A DNA stretch of 53,997 nt from NCBI GenBank assembly GCA_012271205.1, contig JAAXGT010000139.1, positions 1 to 53,997 of the forward strand. The letters run 5' to 3'. Below the pieces are notes generated by a model. That model made no database searches and had not been told where the DNA came from. It saw only the letters and a list, made by a program, of their open reading frames with translations. The translations under genes and the position numbers were made by a program. The stretch is from Rhodothermales bacterium. GTDB taxonomy: Bacteria; Bacteroidota; Rhodothermia; Rhodothermales; Bin80. Shown piece after piece: positions 46,050-53,997 of this stretch; within the stretch, counting starts at the first letter, position 1; each line of letters opens with the position of its first letter.

Positions 46050-46568
46050 TTAAAGTTCGCTTTCGTCTCGCCATCTTCTAAGGCGCCAAGCCATGGTCGT
46101 ATCCATCCGGGCAAGTAGAAAATTTACATTGCCATCTCCACGAAAAATATCACCGCCTTCGAGCCCAATGGTCAAGTTGAAGCCACGCACTACAGCAGCC
46201 TTCGTGTTTTCTTCAAACACCTGCAAAGATATAACCTGATTCCACTGCAGCTGTACAACCACGGCGTTCTCGAAAAGACGCCGCGTCGACTCCAACTCTG
46301 TACTGAATCCCCACTCACGCTCTATTCCAGCCCCAAAGTCAGTGTACACAAATACAAAGGCAGAGTCGATCAGCGGCTCGTACAGGGACAGATCGCGTAG
46401 TTCGTAGGCGTTGCGGAAGTTCGTGAAGAAACCTTCCACCGTCCGCGGATCTCCCAGAAAATCTCCAAACGGATCGCCCTCCTCGAGGGCGGGAGCGAAT
46501 GGATTGCAGGCCGCCGAGATCAGCAACAAGACCAAGACTGCTCCCCTATGAAACTGTAAACAGATCAC
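46050..46568 (-). CDS. Small lipoprotein, NTF2/SnoaL-like
   Basis: A 172-residue lipoprotein of unknown function. The lipobox ISAAC puts the acylated Cys at about 21, in the context AACNPFAP. The mature part starts with a helix (GFFTNFRNAYELRDLSLYEPL) and then beta strands (SAFVFVYTDFG, VVQLQWNQVISLQVF, WRLRRWRDES), which fits an NTF2/SnoaL-like cone fold. The upstream gene at 46578 is similar in size and begins its mature part in the same way (ACDLFAP versus ACNPFAP), so the two are probably old paralogues. Ten bases separate it from each neighbour in a compact minus-strand run. Confidence 0.7.
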   Translation of the reverse strand: MICLQFHRGAVLVLLLISAACNPFAPALEEGDPFGDFLGDPRTVEGFFTNFRNAYELRDLSLYEPLIDSAFVFVYTDFGAGIEREWGFSTELESTRRLFENAVVVQLQWNQVISLQVFEENTKAAVVRGFNLTIGLEGGDIFRGDGNVNFLLARMDTTMAWRLRRWRDESEL

Positions 46569-46577
46569 CTCGCGTGC

Positions 46578-47147
46578 CTATTTGCCAAATTCAGCCTTGA
46601 GGTCACTCCAAGACGAAGCGTTTCCAACCAACTGGTCCGTCCACTTGCTCAGCGCCCATAAACCATCTGCGCCTTGGGCGATTTCCCAAATCAGACGCCC
46701 TTGGAGTGTGTCAGGCACGCCCTCGCGGCCGTGCCGAACGATCAGGATATAATGGGCATCAAGTGTGTACCGGGTCTCTCCCAGCTCCGTCGTCTCATCC
46801 TCGAGCCGCAGCACATGCCCGGACTGCTGCCGGGCCGCTTCTGCCATGGTCGTAAAATAACTGTTTTCCTCCGCGCGCCCCCAGCTCGCCCACAGGGATG
46901 GATCCCGGGCCTCAGCTATCGCCGTAGGCTCAAATTCCAGTTGCAAATCCAGTGAGCGCCGATAATTGGCGGCGTTGAGTTCCGCAACCGAGGCGCGCAA
47001 ATTTTCGACCACAACGTCCGGTGTCACAGGCTGATAATACGTTCCAGCCTGCCCAACCGGTTCTTCGGGTGTACGTGGAGCAAACAGGTCGCACGCAGCC
47101 AGGTGCAAAACACTTGCAAAGAGCAGCCAGCGCAGCATCAGCTTCAA
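46578..47147 (-). CDS. Small lipoprotein, paralogue of the downstream gene
   Basis: A 189-residue lipoprotein with lipobox LAAC (Cys at about 19, AACDLFAPRTP). Its mature part shows the same plan as the next gene: a helical start (TPDVVVENLRASVAELNAAN), a strand-rich C-terminal half (RYTLDAHYILIV, LQGRLIWEIAQGADGLWALS), and an end in KWTDQL. It resembles the NTF2-like fold seen in many Bacteroidota and Rhodothermota lipoproteins. Its start overlaps the ispH stop by four bases, so it is translationally coupled to ispH. No function can be given. Confidence 0.7.
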   Translation of the reverse strand: MKLMLRWLLFASVLHLAACDLFAPRTPEEPVGQAGTYYQPVTPDVVVENLRASVAELNAANYRRSLDLQLEFEPTAIAEARDPSLWASWGRAEENSYFTTMAEAARQQSGHVLRLEDETTELGETRYTLDAHYILIVRHGREGVPDTLQGRLIWEIAQGADGLWALSKWTDQLVGNASSWSDLKAEFGK

Positions 47148-48373
47148 GCTGCGATGGCCTCCGCATACGGCCCGAGCGCCTCCTCAACACTTCGAGCCCC
47201 CGGGAAAAAACTGACAATCCTGCAAATCACCTCATCAAGAAGCATATCCGGACAGGATGCGCCAGCCGTCAGCGCAATGGAAACCGGATGCACCTCTGGT
47301 AACCAGTTCTCGGTATACACCAGCTTTTGGGCCTCATAGTCAAAGTGGCGAATCTGGAGTGGAGAGAGAATTTCTTCGGCACCGCTAATAAAGTATGCCG
47401 TAACGGCCTCTTTACAGAGTGTCACAATCTGGCTGGTGTTAGATGAGTTGTAGCCGCCTATGACCAACGCCAAATCCAAAGGTGAATGGACTAGCGCACG
47501 TGCTGCCTCCTGATTCTCGTGCGTAGCGTAGCAGAGTGTATCACTTGTGTCAATGAAGTGGTCGCCGGATCCGTAACGCTCATTAATTGCGGCGCGCAGG
47601 ATATCGGTGACGGCCTGTGTCTCGGTAACTAACATGGTCGTCTGATTGACCACACCAATGCGCTTCAGGTCTCGATCCGGATCAAATCCCTTGCTGTATC
47701 GATCAGCGAACCGTTCAAAAAAGAACGACCTGTCGCGCTTGCCTTTGATTAGGGCCGCCAAGTCGTGCGCTTCATCTGTATCGCGAACCACGACCACGGG
47801 CGCATGCTGCTGCGCGTGCGAAAACGTGGCTTGGGACTCCTCGTGATACCGCTTGCCATGGACAATGACGGTATAGTTCTTTCTGCCTATCTGCTCACTG
47901 CGACGCCAGACCTTGGTAACGAATGGACACGTCGTGTCGTAGACATGAACATCCACGCCCAGCTCTTCCAGTTGCGCTTTCAGCTCGAGCGTAGTTCCAA
48001 ATGCCGGAATGACCACCACGTCATCCGGCTTGAGGGTCGAAAGCGGTATCAGCTCCTCACCCATAGTGGAGCGCAAGAACAGCATGCCCCGGCGCCGGAG
48101 ATCATCATTCACGTGCGAGTTGTGGATCATTTCCGAGAGCATGAAATGGCGCCGGTCAGGATGCGCCTCAAGAGTGCGGTAGGCTATCTCCACGGCATTT
48201 TCCACACCGTAGCAAAACCCGAAATTTCGAGCAATCTTGAAGTTGACCGGCCCGAAATCCACTACAGACGGTGTCAAATCGCGCTTCCGTGGATCCGCGG
48301 CTGTGCGAGCCGACTTGATGGTGCCAATTATCGGACTGCGATAAAACTGCGGGATGTCGAATTGTCGCGCCAT
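47144..48373 (-). CDS. ispH: 4-hydroxy-3-methylbut-2-enyl diphosphate reductase
   Basis: Last enzyme of the non-mevalonate (MEP) isoprenoid pathway. It reduces HMBPP to IPP and DMAPP with a 4Fe-4S cluster. The 409-residue product is the long form, with about 50 extra residues before FGFCYGVENAV. The three cluster cysteines lie in GFCYGVE, DTTCPFVTKVW and AGASCPDMLLDEV. The substrate Glu/His region is KRYHEESQATF, with VVNQTTML and GGYNSSNTSQIV further on. The long form is common in cyanobacteria and some Bacteroidota-side lineages. It is 52 bases downstream of tgt on the same strand and coupled to the small lipoprotein gene by a four-base overlap. Confidence 0.94.
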   Translation of the reverse strand: MARQFDIPQFYRSPIIGTIKSARTAADPRKRDLTPSVVDFGPVNFKIARNFGFCYGVENAVEIAYRTLEAHPDRRHFMLSEMIHNSHVNDDLRRRGMLFLRSTMGEELIPLSTLKPDDVVVIPAFGTTLELKAQLEELGVDVHVYDTTCPFVTKVWRRSEQIGRKNYTVIVHGKRYHEESQATFSHAQQHAPVVVVRDTDEAHDLAALIKGKRDRSFFFERFADRYSKGFDPDRDLKRIGVVNQTTMLVTETQAVTDILRAAINERYGSGDHFIDTSDTLCYATHENQEAARALVHSPLDLALVIGGYNSSNTSQIVTLCKEAVTAYFISGAEEILSPLQIRHFDYEAQKLVYTENWLPEVHPVSIALTAGASCPDMLLDEVICRIVSFFPGARSVEEALGPYAEAIAA

Positions 48374-48425
48374 GACTTACAACATAAGGGCTAAGCCTTA
48401 CGCCAATTCGACGGACAAGGTTCGC

Positions 48426-49550
48426 CTAAAGGCGCTGGCTAAGCTGTGGGGCCATCTTGCGGCGAAATGTTTCGTAGCGTTTTTCAAGAATAGCCAAGCG
48501 TGCCTGACGCATAAGCCACAAATACAGGGCGAGATTCTGCGCTGCAGAAATCTGCAGGCCCAAGATTTCATTGCACTGAAACAGGTGGCGTACGTAGGCA
48601 CGGGTGAAGGTTTGCGATGCATAGCCGTTCAGGCCTTCGTCCAGAACTGCTAGGTCATCTGCCCATTTGCGATTGCGAATGTTAATCACGCCTCGAGTAG
48701 TAAAGAGCATCCCGTTACGCCCATTGCGTGTGGGCAGAACGCAGTCGAACAGGTCAACGCCAAGTGCCACAGCTTCCAGGATATCGGCCGGAGTGCCTAC
48801 TCCCATCAGGTATCGCGGTTTATCAGCGGGAAGCTCAGCGCAGGAAGTACCAACCATGTCATAGAGTTGGGCGGCACCTTCGCCTACGGACAACCCGCCG
48901 ATGGCATACCCCGGAAAATCCATGTCTACCAGTGCTCGAGCCGATTCCCGGCGCAAGTCTTGATACGTGCTCCCCTGTACAATCGCAAAAAGAGCCTGAT
49001 TGTGCCCGTACCGGGGACCTGTGGCATCGAAGCGGGCTTTGCTGCGCGTCGCCCAACGCAGCGTAAGGTCATGTGCGTGGCGGGCCCGTCGGTGTGTCAC
49101 GCCGGCGGGCGGACATTCATCCAACACCATCATTATGTCTGAACCCAGTATGCGCTGGAAGTCTACCACCCGTTCCGGCGTAAGCAAATGTGAAGATCCA
49201 TCGATATGACTTTGAAACACAGCGCCTTCTTCATTGATCTTGCACCGGCTCGCCAGTGAGTACACTTGGTATCCGCCGGAATCCGTAAGTATCGGGTGCA
49301 CCCAGCCCATAAACCGGTGCAGCCCCCCGGCGCATTCCAGAAGCTGCGCGCCAAGCCTTAGGTACAAGTGATACGTATTGCCGAGAATGATCTGCGCACC
49401 GACATCCCGCAGAAGGTCCCGCGGAGACAGCGCCTTGACCGTGCCGGCCGTACCCACCGGCATGAACATGGGTGTTTCCACAGTGCCATGATCGGTATCA
49501 AGCAGGCCGGCGCGCGCACCGTTTAACTCTTGGACCACGCTAAAATTCAT
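48426..49550 (-). CDS. tgt: Queuine tRNA-ribosyltransferase, without zinc cysteines
   Basis: Replaces guanine 34 by a queuine precursor in GUN tRNAs. The 374-residue product has the substrate site ILTDSGGYQVYSL with the general Asp, IGGLSVGEG, and GVDLFDCVLPTRNGRNGM with the nucleophilic Asp. The usual CxCxxC zinc cluster is absent: the expected place reads LDEGLNGYASQ, just before FTRAYVRHLFQCNEIL, where the fourth ligand His remains. As far as I recall, Bacteroidota Tgt proteins also lack these cysteines, so this is probably a lineage trait and not decay. The start overlaps the upstream membrane protein stop by four bases. Confidence 0.93.
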   Translation of the reverse strand: MNFSVVQELNGARAGLLDTDHGTVETPMFMPVGTAGTVKALSPRDLLRDVGAQIILGNTYHLYLRLGAQLLECAGGLHRFMGWVHPILTDSGGYQVYSLASRCKINEEGAVFQSHIDGSSHLLTPERVVDFQRILGSDIMMVLDECPPAGVTHRRARHAHDLTLRWATRSKARFDATGPRYGHNQALFAIVQGSTYQDLRRESARALVDMDFPGYAIGGLSVGEGAAQLYDMVGTSCAELPADKPRYLMGVGTPADILEAVALGVDLFDCVLPTRNGRNGMLFTTRGVINIRNRKWADDLAVLDEGLNGYASQTFTRAYVRHLFQCNEILGLQISAAQNLALYLWLMRQARLAILEKRYETFRRKMAPQLSQRL

Positions 49551-50143
49551 GGCCGCGCCGCTTCGGCGAAGGCTGATGCATGCGTACGGCTGATATGACC
49601 GGAAATTATCTCATGCAGCACCGCATGGGCCTTCGGCGAAACGCCAATGGCTAGATACCGGATGCCAGAGGAGATAAGCAGGACGTCATCGGGAATACGA
49701 TTCATAAATCGTGTGACGTCCAAATAAGGTGCATGCTCACGGTAGTAGACAAGGGCGGGCAGGATTTCGCAGCGTTTGATCTGCTCCCAGTTCCACGTGG
49801 ATGTGCGTCGTCCCTGGCGCACGTGCAGTGCCGTATCCGTGACTGAAACCTCGACGCCTGCCGCAAAACCCAGCAGGCTGGTCCCGCCGAGCAGAATGAA
49901 TGCCGCACACTGCCAGAACCAGAAACAGATTGCCAACGCGCGATCAGCTGCAATACTCTCGTGCCAGAAACTCCAGAGCAGAAACTGTACGACCATGCAG
50001 CACACGAAGCCGCTGCACACCGCGATCCAATGCCACGCTTCAGCCTGCTGTTCATCTGCCGCCAATTTGCGGATCAAGCAACCTAGCAAGGAGTGTCCCG
50101 GGCTAAGCCTTGCCCGGGCGCGAAACACGTGCCGATGAGCCAT
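49547..50143 (-). CDS. Membrane protein with two hydrophobic segments and a PH-like tail
   Basis: A 198-residue protein of unknown function. Two hydrophobic stretches (WIAVCSGFVCCMVVQFLLW, and AICFWFWQCAAFILLGGTSL followed by LGF) form a hairpin. After it comes a soluble part with beta strands (VEVSVTDTALHVRQG, STWNWEQIKRCEILP, DVLLISSGIRYLAIGV) that could be a bacterial PH-like domain. ATG 50141-50143 is preferred to the longer frame from 50287, which would overlap the MCE gene. It begins seven bases after the MCE gene stop and overlaps the tgt start by four bases. Its place beside the lipid-transport genes may or may not be functional. Confidence 0.62.
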   Translation of the reverse strand: MAHRHVFRARARLSPGHSLLGCLIRKLAADEQQAEAWHWIAVCSGFVCCMVVQFLLWSFWHESIAADRALAICFWFWQCAAFILLGGTSLLGFAAGVEVSVTDTALHVRQGRRTSTWNWEQIKRCEILPALVYYREHAPYLDVTRFMNRIPDDVLLISSGIRYLAIGVSPKAHAVLHEIISGHISRTHASAFAEAARP

Positions 50144-50150
50144 GCTAGGG

Positions 50151-51212
50151 TCAGCGATCCAACACTTGCAGGAGTGAGTCGACACGCGCTGCTTCCTCCG
50201 AAAGGCGAGCTTCCAACGCCAAGAGCTCAAGTTCTTTTTGCTGCAACGCCCGGTAGCTTTCTGCAATGGCGCGCTCGCGCACTTCAAACGGGGCCTGCTC
50301 CATGTATCCCCGCTCCTCGAAGTACCGCTTGAACAACCAGTTGTGTTTTCCGGCCTCCATCAGCTCTGCAAATCTGAATGCGCCTAGCGTACCCCAGTCT
50401 GTCAAGTGCTCAGCCCGTCTGGTCAGCGTTTGCAATCCAGTTACGACCCTCTGGAGCGTGTCGGCAGCAGACAAAACCATGGTATAGATTTCCGGATCAT
50501 TCAGCATCCGGGCAAAAGTGCCACCTCCCTCATCCAATTTGCCCAGGATCGAGCCCAGACCCTCCGTGGCCTGCGTCGCGAGTGCAACCAACGCTTCAGC
50601 ATCATTGGCCAAATGAGCCATGAGCCGCTCGGTTTCATTGGCCGTCGCGACCATGCTGTTGTAAAGCTCAGGATCATAAACCAATTTGCCAAGCGTGCCT
50701 TCACCGGCGCGGATATCATCCACAATATGTTCGAAAGAGGTCGCCGACTGCTCGAATCGCTGGACGGAGGCCAACGCCTTGTCCGTGATTTCGAAGAGGT
50801 CGAATGGATCTACACCTGTGATCAAGTCACCGCTCTCGATCGGCTCGGGCATCGGGTCAGAAAGGGGTGGATTGACCAGGACGACGATCATGCTGCCCAA
50901 TAGACCCTCCGTCTTTATCTGTGCCTGTGTGTCGCTGTGAATCAGATGGCGCGACCGGTTACGGATGCCCATTGTAACCTCTATCAGGGCCCCTGGCGTA
51001 CTCGGAAGCGCCACGCTGGATACAGCCCCCACGCTCACGCCCTGAAACTGCACGTCGGCTCCGGATCTCAGTCCAGCGACCTGATTAAATTGCGCACGGA
51101 GCAAAAACCGGTCACTGAACAGCAGCGTCCTGCTGCCGACGATAAGCAAGGCCAAGGCGAATAGGCCCAGACACACAATGACCACAAGTCCGACACGAGC
51201 TTGGCGATTCAT
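50151..51212 (-). CDS. mlaD: MlaD-like MCE-domain lipid-binding protein
   Basis: Periplasmic lipid-carrying subunit of an Mla-type ABC system that moves phospholipids between the membranes. The 353-residue product has one N-terminal membrane anchor (VGLVVIVCLGLFALALLIVG) and an MCE domain at about 35-120 (FNQVAGLRSGADVQFQGVSV, then GAVSSV; LLGSMIVVLV). A long helical part follows with two related segments, GEGTLGKLVYDPELY and GGGTFARMLNDPEIY, and a coiled-coil-like end (ALQQKELELLALEARLSEEA). The ATPase and permease genes lie upstream on the same strand but are separated by a gap of 365 bases, unusual for this operon. Confidence 0.88.
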   Translation of the reverse strand: MNRQARVGLVVIVCLGLFALALLIVGSRTLLFSDRFLLRAQFNQVAGLRSGADVQFQGVSVGAVSSVALPSTPGALIEVTMGIRNRSRHLIHSDTQAQIKTEGLLGSMIVVLVNPPLSDPMPEPIESGDLITGVDPFDLFEITDKALASVQRFEQSATSFEHIVDDIRAGEGTLGKLVYDPELYNSMVATANETERLMAHLANDAEALVALATQATEGLGSILGKLDEGGGTFARMLNDPEIYTMVLSAADTLQRVVTGLQTLTRRAEHLTDWGTLGAFRFAELMEAGKHNWLFKRYFEERGYMEQAPFEVRERAIAESYRALQQKELELLALEARLSEEAARVDSLLQVLDR

Positions 51213-51577
51213 GGTTGCGCACAGTTAAACATGATATTAAGCGTACACGCCTACGATGTTGCAGGACGCACTTTCAAGGTGTCTGGGCCGCTACGTGCGA
51301 ATCAGTAACGGCAATAAACAGGTTCGGCTATCGCCAGATTTTCGCGTGTTCTAAACTGAACAACGATCGCCAGACTTTCGGTTGAACTCCGAAACAGTTG
51401 CCAGCCCTGTCCAGAGCCTAAAGCCGGCAAAAGTTGCATATCACACTGCTTTACACGCCCACTCTTCGTATCGAATTCTCTTTGTACGTCCATCGAATGC
51501 CTACGTGCACATCGGCTCGACTGACCGGTTGCAAATATCGGCTGGCCATGCAGAAAAGAGGCTGAGGACCGCGTGCA
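51213..51577. other. Gap between lipid-transport ATPase and MCE genes
   Basis: In most Mla operons these genes abut. Here 365 bases lie between them. One short minus-strand frame (51302-51493, 63 residues) is open but matches nothing known. The sequence ATCGCCAGATTTTCG near 51328 is nearly repeated as ATCGCCAGACTTTCG near 51365. A promoter for the mlaD group may lie here. No gene can be supported. Confidence 0.4.
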
Positions 51578-52312
51578 TTACCCGAAGAAAAGGCGGAGCT
51601 CTGGATGCTCATGCGCTTTCAGCTGTGCTATGGTACCACGCGCAAGCACTCGCCCTTCATGCAAAAAGACGGCTGCATCCGCCGTGATTTCAGCGCACAA
51701 CAGATCGTGAGTAATCGTGACTATCGTCATATCGCGTTCCGCACGCAACCGCACCAAGAGTTCCGATACCGTCCGCACGGACACCGGATCGAGCCCCGTC
51801 GTCGGCTCGTCGCAGAGCAGAATATCCGGCTCAAGAATGATGGCACGCGCCAATGCAATCCGTTTCTTCTGGCCGCCCGACAACTGCGCTGGAAACTGGC
51901 CTGCTGCAGGCTGCAGGTTCACCCAGGCCAGCGCCTCCATGATGCGATCCAAACGCGCTTCTTCCGTCATACTCGTATGATGGCGAAGCATAAAGTCCAT
52001 GTTCTCTGTGACTGTCATCGAGTCAAACAGTGCGCCCCCTTGAAACAAGAACCCGATTCGGAGGCGCAAGGCATCCAATTCACTGAGCGAGAGCACGTCA
52101 ATTCGCCTTCCGTGCACCCATATAACCCCTTCGTCCGGGTCCATAAGGCGAACTATATGCTTCAACAGCACGCTCTTGCCTGTCCCGGATCCGCCCATGA
52201 CGGCGAGTGATGTTGCCCGCGGCACCTCCAGCGACACCCCTCGCAAAACCTGGTGCCCGCCAAACGCCTTGTGCAAGGCTTGGATCGTGATCACATTGTC
52301 TGCGTCCGGCAT
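51578..52312 (-). CDS. mlaF: MlaF-like lipid-transport ABC ATPase
   Basis: Cytoplasmic ATPase of the Mla-type lipid transporter, 244 residues from ATG 52310-52312. Walker A is MGGSGTGKSVLLKHI, and the Q-loop region is FLFQGGALFDSMTVTENM, with the GALFDS signature typical of MlaF. The ABC signature is LSGGQKKRIALARA, Walker B ILLCDEPTTGLDP, and the H-loop TITHDLL. A TTG at 52336 in the same frame would add eight residues and overlap the permease stop by 11 bases; either start is possible. It follows the permease directly and belongs to the same transcript. Confidence 0.9.
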   Translation of the reverse strand: MPDADNVITIQALHKAFGGHQVLRGVSLEVPRATSLAVMGGSGTGKSVLLKHIVRLMDPDEGVIWVHGRRIDVLSLSELDALRLRIGFLFQGGALFDSMTVTENMDFMLRHHTSMTEEARLDRIMEALAWVNLQPAAGQFPAQLSGGQKKRIALARAIILEPDILLCDEPTTGLDPVSVRTVSELLVRLRAERDMTIVTITHDLLCAEITADAAVFLHEGRVLARGTIAQLKAHEHPELRLFFG

Positions 52313-52325
52313 ATTATGGGACTTG

Positions 52326-53093
52326 TCAACTGCCAAAGAGAATTAAGTCAATGCGAACCATCAGTACATCCGCCAACAGCACCAGTAGCGAGCTGACGAC
52401 CACTGCCTGCATTGCCGCCTGCCCTACCTCACGGGTACCACCGCGAACGTTGTAGCCCAAGCTGCAGCTGGTTAGCCCCACGATAAAGCCGAACACGGCC
52501 GTTTTGCTTGTCGAAAACAGCAGGTCCGACAAGCGCAGGCTCGAAAACGCTTGATCTGCAAACAGGCGATAGTCCAAATCGCTGGAGAGTGAGGCTTCAA
52601 TGTAACCACCACCCAGCGCGACAATGTCACACGCAATGGTCATGAGCGGAAACATGACGATGCACGCCAACACGCGCGTCACCACCAGATACCTGAACGG
52701 CTGGAGCGCGGCCACTTCCAGCGCGTCAATCTGCTCGGTTACCCGCATTGAACCCAATTCGGCCGCTATGCCGGCCCCGAGTCGGCCGGCCAAGACCAAC
52801 GACGTAATTACCGGGCCGATCTCCTTGATGACCGACAGAGCAAGCATGCTGGGCAGCACGGCTTCGGCCCCAAAACGCGCCAGCGTACCCCTGCTTTGCA
52901 TGGAGAGCACAATGCCGATTGCGCATCCGGTCACCAGCACAAGAACCAGGCTCTTAGTGCCCGTCTCATCCAACTGGCAAATCAGCTCGCGACCTTCAAA
53001 CGGACGCCGCCACACTTGAGCGAAAAACTTGCCCGCAAATGTCGCAAGCCTGCCGGCGTGCTCGAAGAATGTGTGCAACTGCGGAAAAACCAT
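52326..53093 (-). CDS. mlaE: MlaE-like lipid-transport ABC permease
   Basis: Inner-membrane permease of the Mla-type lipid transporter, 255 residues, with about five or six hydrophobic segments. The family block is recognisable: GIVLSMQSRGTLARFGAEAV, LPSMLALSVIKEIGPVITSL and VLAGRLGAGIAAELGSMRVT lead to EQIDALEVAALQP, the EQxxALxVM-type motif that couples to the ATPase. FGFIVGLTSCSLGYNVRGG is the usual C-terminal landmark. It is the first gene of the minus-strand run mlaE, mlaF, mlaD, membrane protein, tgt. The promoter should lie between 53094 and the decayed transposase that begins near 53153. Confidence 0.92.
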   Translation of the reverse strand: MVFPQLHTFFEHAGRLATFAGKFFAQVWRRPFEGRELICQLDETGTKSLVLVLVTGCAIGIVLSMQSRGTLARFGAEAVLPSMLALSVIKEIGPVITSLVLAGRLGAGIAAELGSMRVTEQIDALEVAALQPFRYLVVTRVLACIVMFPLMTIACDIVALGGGYIEASLSSDLDYRLFADQAFSSLRLSDLLFSTSKTAVFGFIVGLTSCSLGYNVRGGTREVGQAAMQAVVVSSLLVLLADVLMVRIDLILFGS

Positions 53094-53152
53094 CCGGTGC
53101 TTTCAAAAGGGGCTCATATAGTTGAATTGAAACAATGAGTGACCGTTCCGGG

Positions 53153-53791
53153 ATGAGTGGGCAAACAAAATCGGGAGAATCCTGGCTAAGCCGGGACGTT
53201 CACACCGGAAGGGAATCCCGCTTGGGGGACGGACGAAACGAATCCCGGACGAGGCGGCGGCGCACACGTGGTTTGAAGCCGCGCTCTGGACGGAGGGCCA
53301 CCCTGCCGGAAGAGCTTGCAGACCCTGTTGAAGTAGACGAGGCCTACTTCGTAGGCCGGGAGGAGAGAAACCCTAGTAGAAGGCAACTTGGACCGGGGAC
53401 CAGACGGCTGTAGTGGGCCTGAAGGATCCAGAAACCGGCCCGATCCAATCCCGGCTCCAGTTGTCGAAGATACGTCAGCCGCTAGGCCCCAGCCGTTTGT
53501 CTACGATCATACGGACATCAACGCAGCGGGGCACCCTGACCAAGCAGCGGCGTACACCGGCCGGGGCGGCGGGCCACACGAAACCGTCCAGTATTCCGTA
53601 AGCGAGTCCGTCAAGGGGGCGGCGCCCGTCCACGGCGTGGCGCGTTTCGGGGCCGTCCTGAAACCCGCCGGTCAGAGCGGGTATCCCACCGGCCACATTG
53701 GAATCGCTATGGGGCCCCATTCGCCGGCAAACACCACGTTCGGAAGCACAATGAAAGCTCGGGGCAGCCCGACGGGTTGGTCGTAGGGTAA
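53153..53791 (+). pseudogene. IS1595-type (ISXO2-like) transposase, many frameshifts
   Basis: Pieces of one transposase can be read in all three plus frames. PDEAAAHTWFEAALWTEG near 53245 is the N-terminal block. LPEELADPVEVDEAYFVGRE near 53306 carries the first catalytic acids, VGLKDPETGPIQSR near 53410 the next block, and VVEDTSAARPQPFVYDHTD near 53460 the middle. DQAAAYTGRG and PHETVQYSVSE follow, and FAGKHHVRKHNE near 53720 is the C-terminal NEFAGxHNxR block, ending at TAA 53789-53791. The zinc-ribbon region between the first two blocks is deleted. At least four shifts are required, so it is dead. The DNA is clearly GC-richer than the Mla genes next to it. Confidence 0.78.
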
Positions 53792-53997
53792 GGTACCAAG
53801 AGCAGAGGCGGAGTGAGCGAAACCTCCCCCACAGACTATGGAATCTCGGATCAGCGGGGCTTTAGGGGCGCACTATCCAGCCCGGGAAAGCGACGGCCGC
53901 GCATCCGTGAAGCATTCGAAGGAGAGGAGAGGCGGGGGCTGGACAGGACAGGATTTGGGTAGTCACGGAGACCAGAATGAAGCCGAAGAAGTCCAGC
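53792..53997. other. GC-rich flank at the right edge, no gene recognised
   Basis: Two hundred bases after the decayed transposase, with the same high GC. ATG 53976 opens a frame that runs off the window after seven codons, too short to judge. No inverted repeat matching the left part of the element was found by eye. Confidence 0.3.

Overview
The window reads like a chromosome segment from a Bacteroidota-type bacterium, most plausibly of the Rhodothermota (Salinibacter/Rhodothermus) side and probably marine or host-associated. The grounds are a secreted protein ending in a type IX secretion sorting domain, a YpdA-type flavoprotein, a Bacteroidota-like Tgt without zinc cysteines, a one-chain glycyl-tRNA synthetase, and many lipoproteins and secreted enzymes. 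The placement is inference from gene content, not from a marker tree.

Layout. Both edges hold decayed transposases in visibly GC-richer DNA: an IS630 fragment at 2-376 and a multiply frameshifted IS1595-type gene at 53153-53791. From 1037 to about 11131 lie mostly housekeeping genes: glyQS, rho, rnhB, aroK, a beta-barrel protein, truA, a kelch-repeat protein, tadA, a class III aminotransferase and ypdA. At 11134-17119 a minus-strand operon encodes two paralogous seven-haem cytochrome/TPR lipoproteins and a T9SS-exported metzincin-like protein. Divergent from it are gamma-glutamyltransferase and an amino acid permease, a plausible unit for breaking down gamma-glutamyl peptides and importing the released amino acids.

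From 21144 to 33616 there are two copies of a planctomycete-style pair: a haem-binding DUF1549/DUF1553 lipoprotein followed by a DUF1501 protein with a Tat-like signal. An SGNH hydrolase, an MBL-fold hydrolase and a GH33 sialidase lie between them. This looks like a surface locus for sialylated or otherwise decorated glycans. An M1 peptidase follows at 33879-35555.

From about 35.7 to 44.5 kb the DNA is accessory and partly decaying. It holds an AAA ATPase frameshifted by a perfect 10-bp tandem duplication, a small secreted acidic peptide next to a broken beta-propeller lipoprotein, an intact second beta-propeller, and a ruined wHTH/DUF2335 bicistron. An AlbA_2/HATPase protein then directly abuts a tRNA-Leu(CAA) gene. 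Two short direct repeats lie in or beside this stretch. The tRNA marks the return to core genes, all on the minus strand: an M20 dipeptidase, two small lipoproteins, ispH, tgt, a membrane protein and an Mla-type lipid-transport set (permease, ATPase, MCE protein).

The parts most worth following up are the cytochrome-metzincin operon, the duplicated DUF1553/DUF1501 modules with different sandwich domains inserted at the same place, the peptide/beta-propeller locus with its shared 32-bp repeat, and the decayed wHTH/DUF2335 pair.
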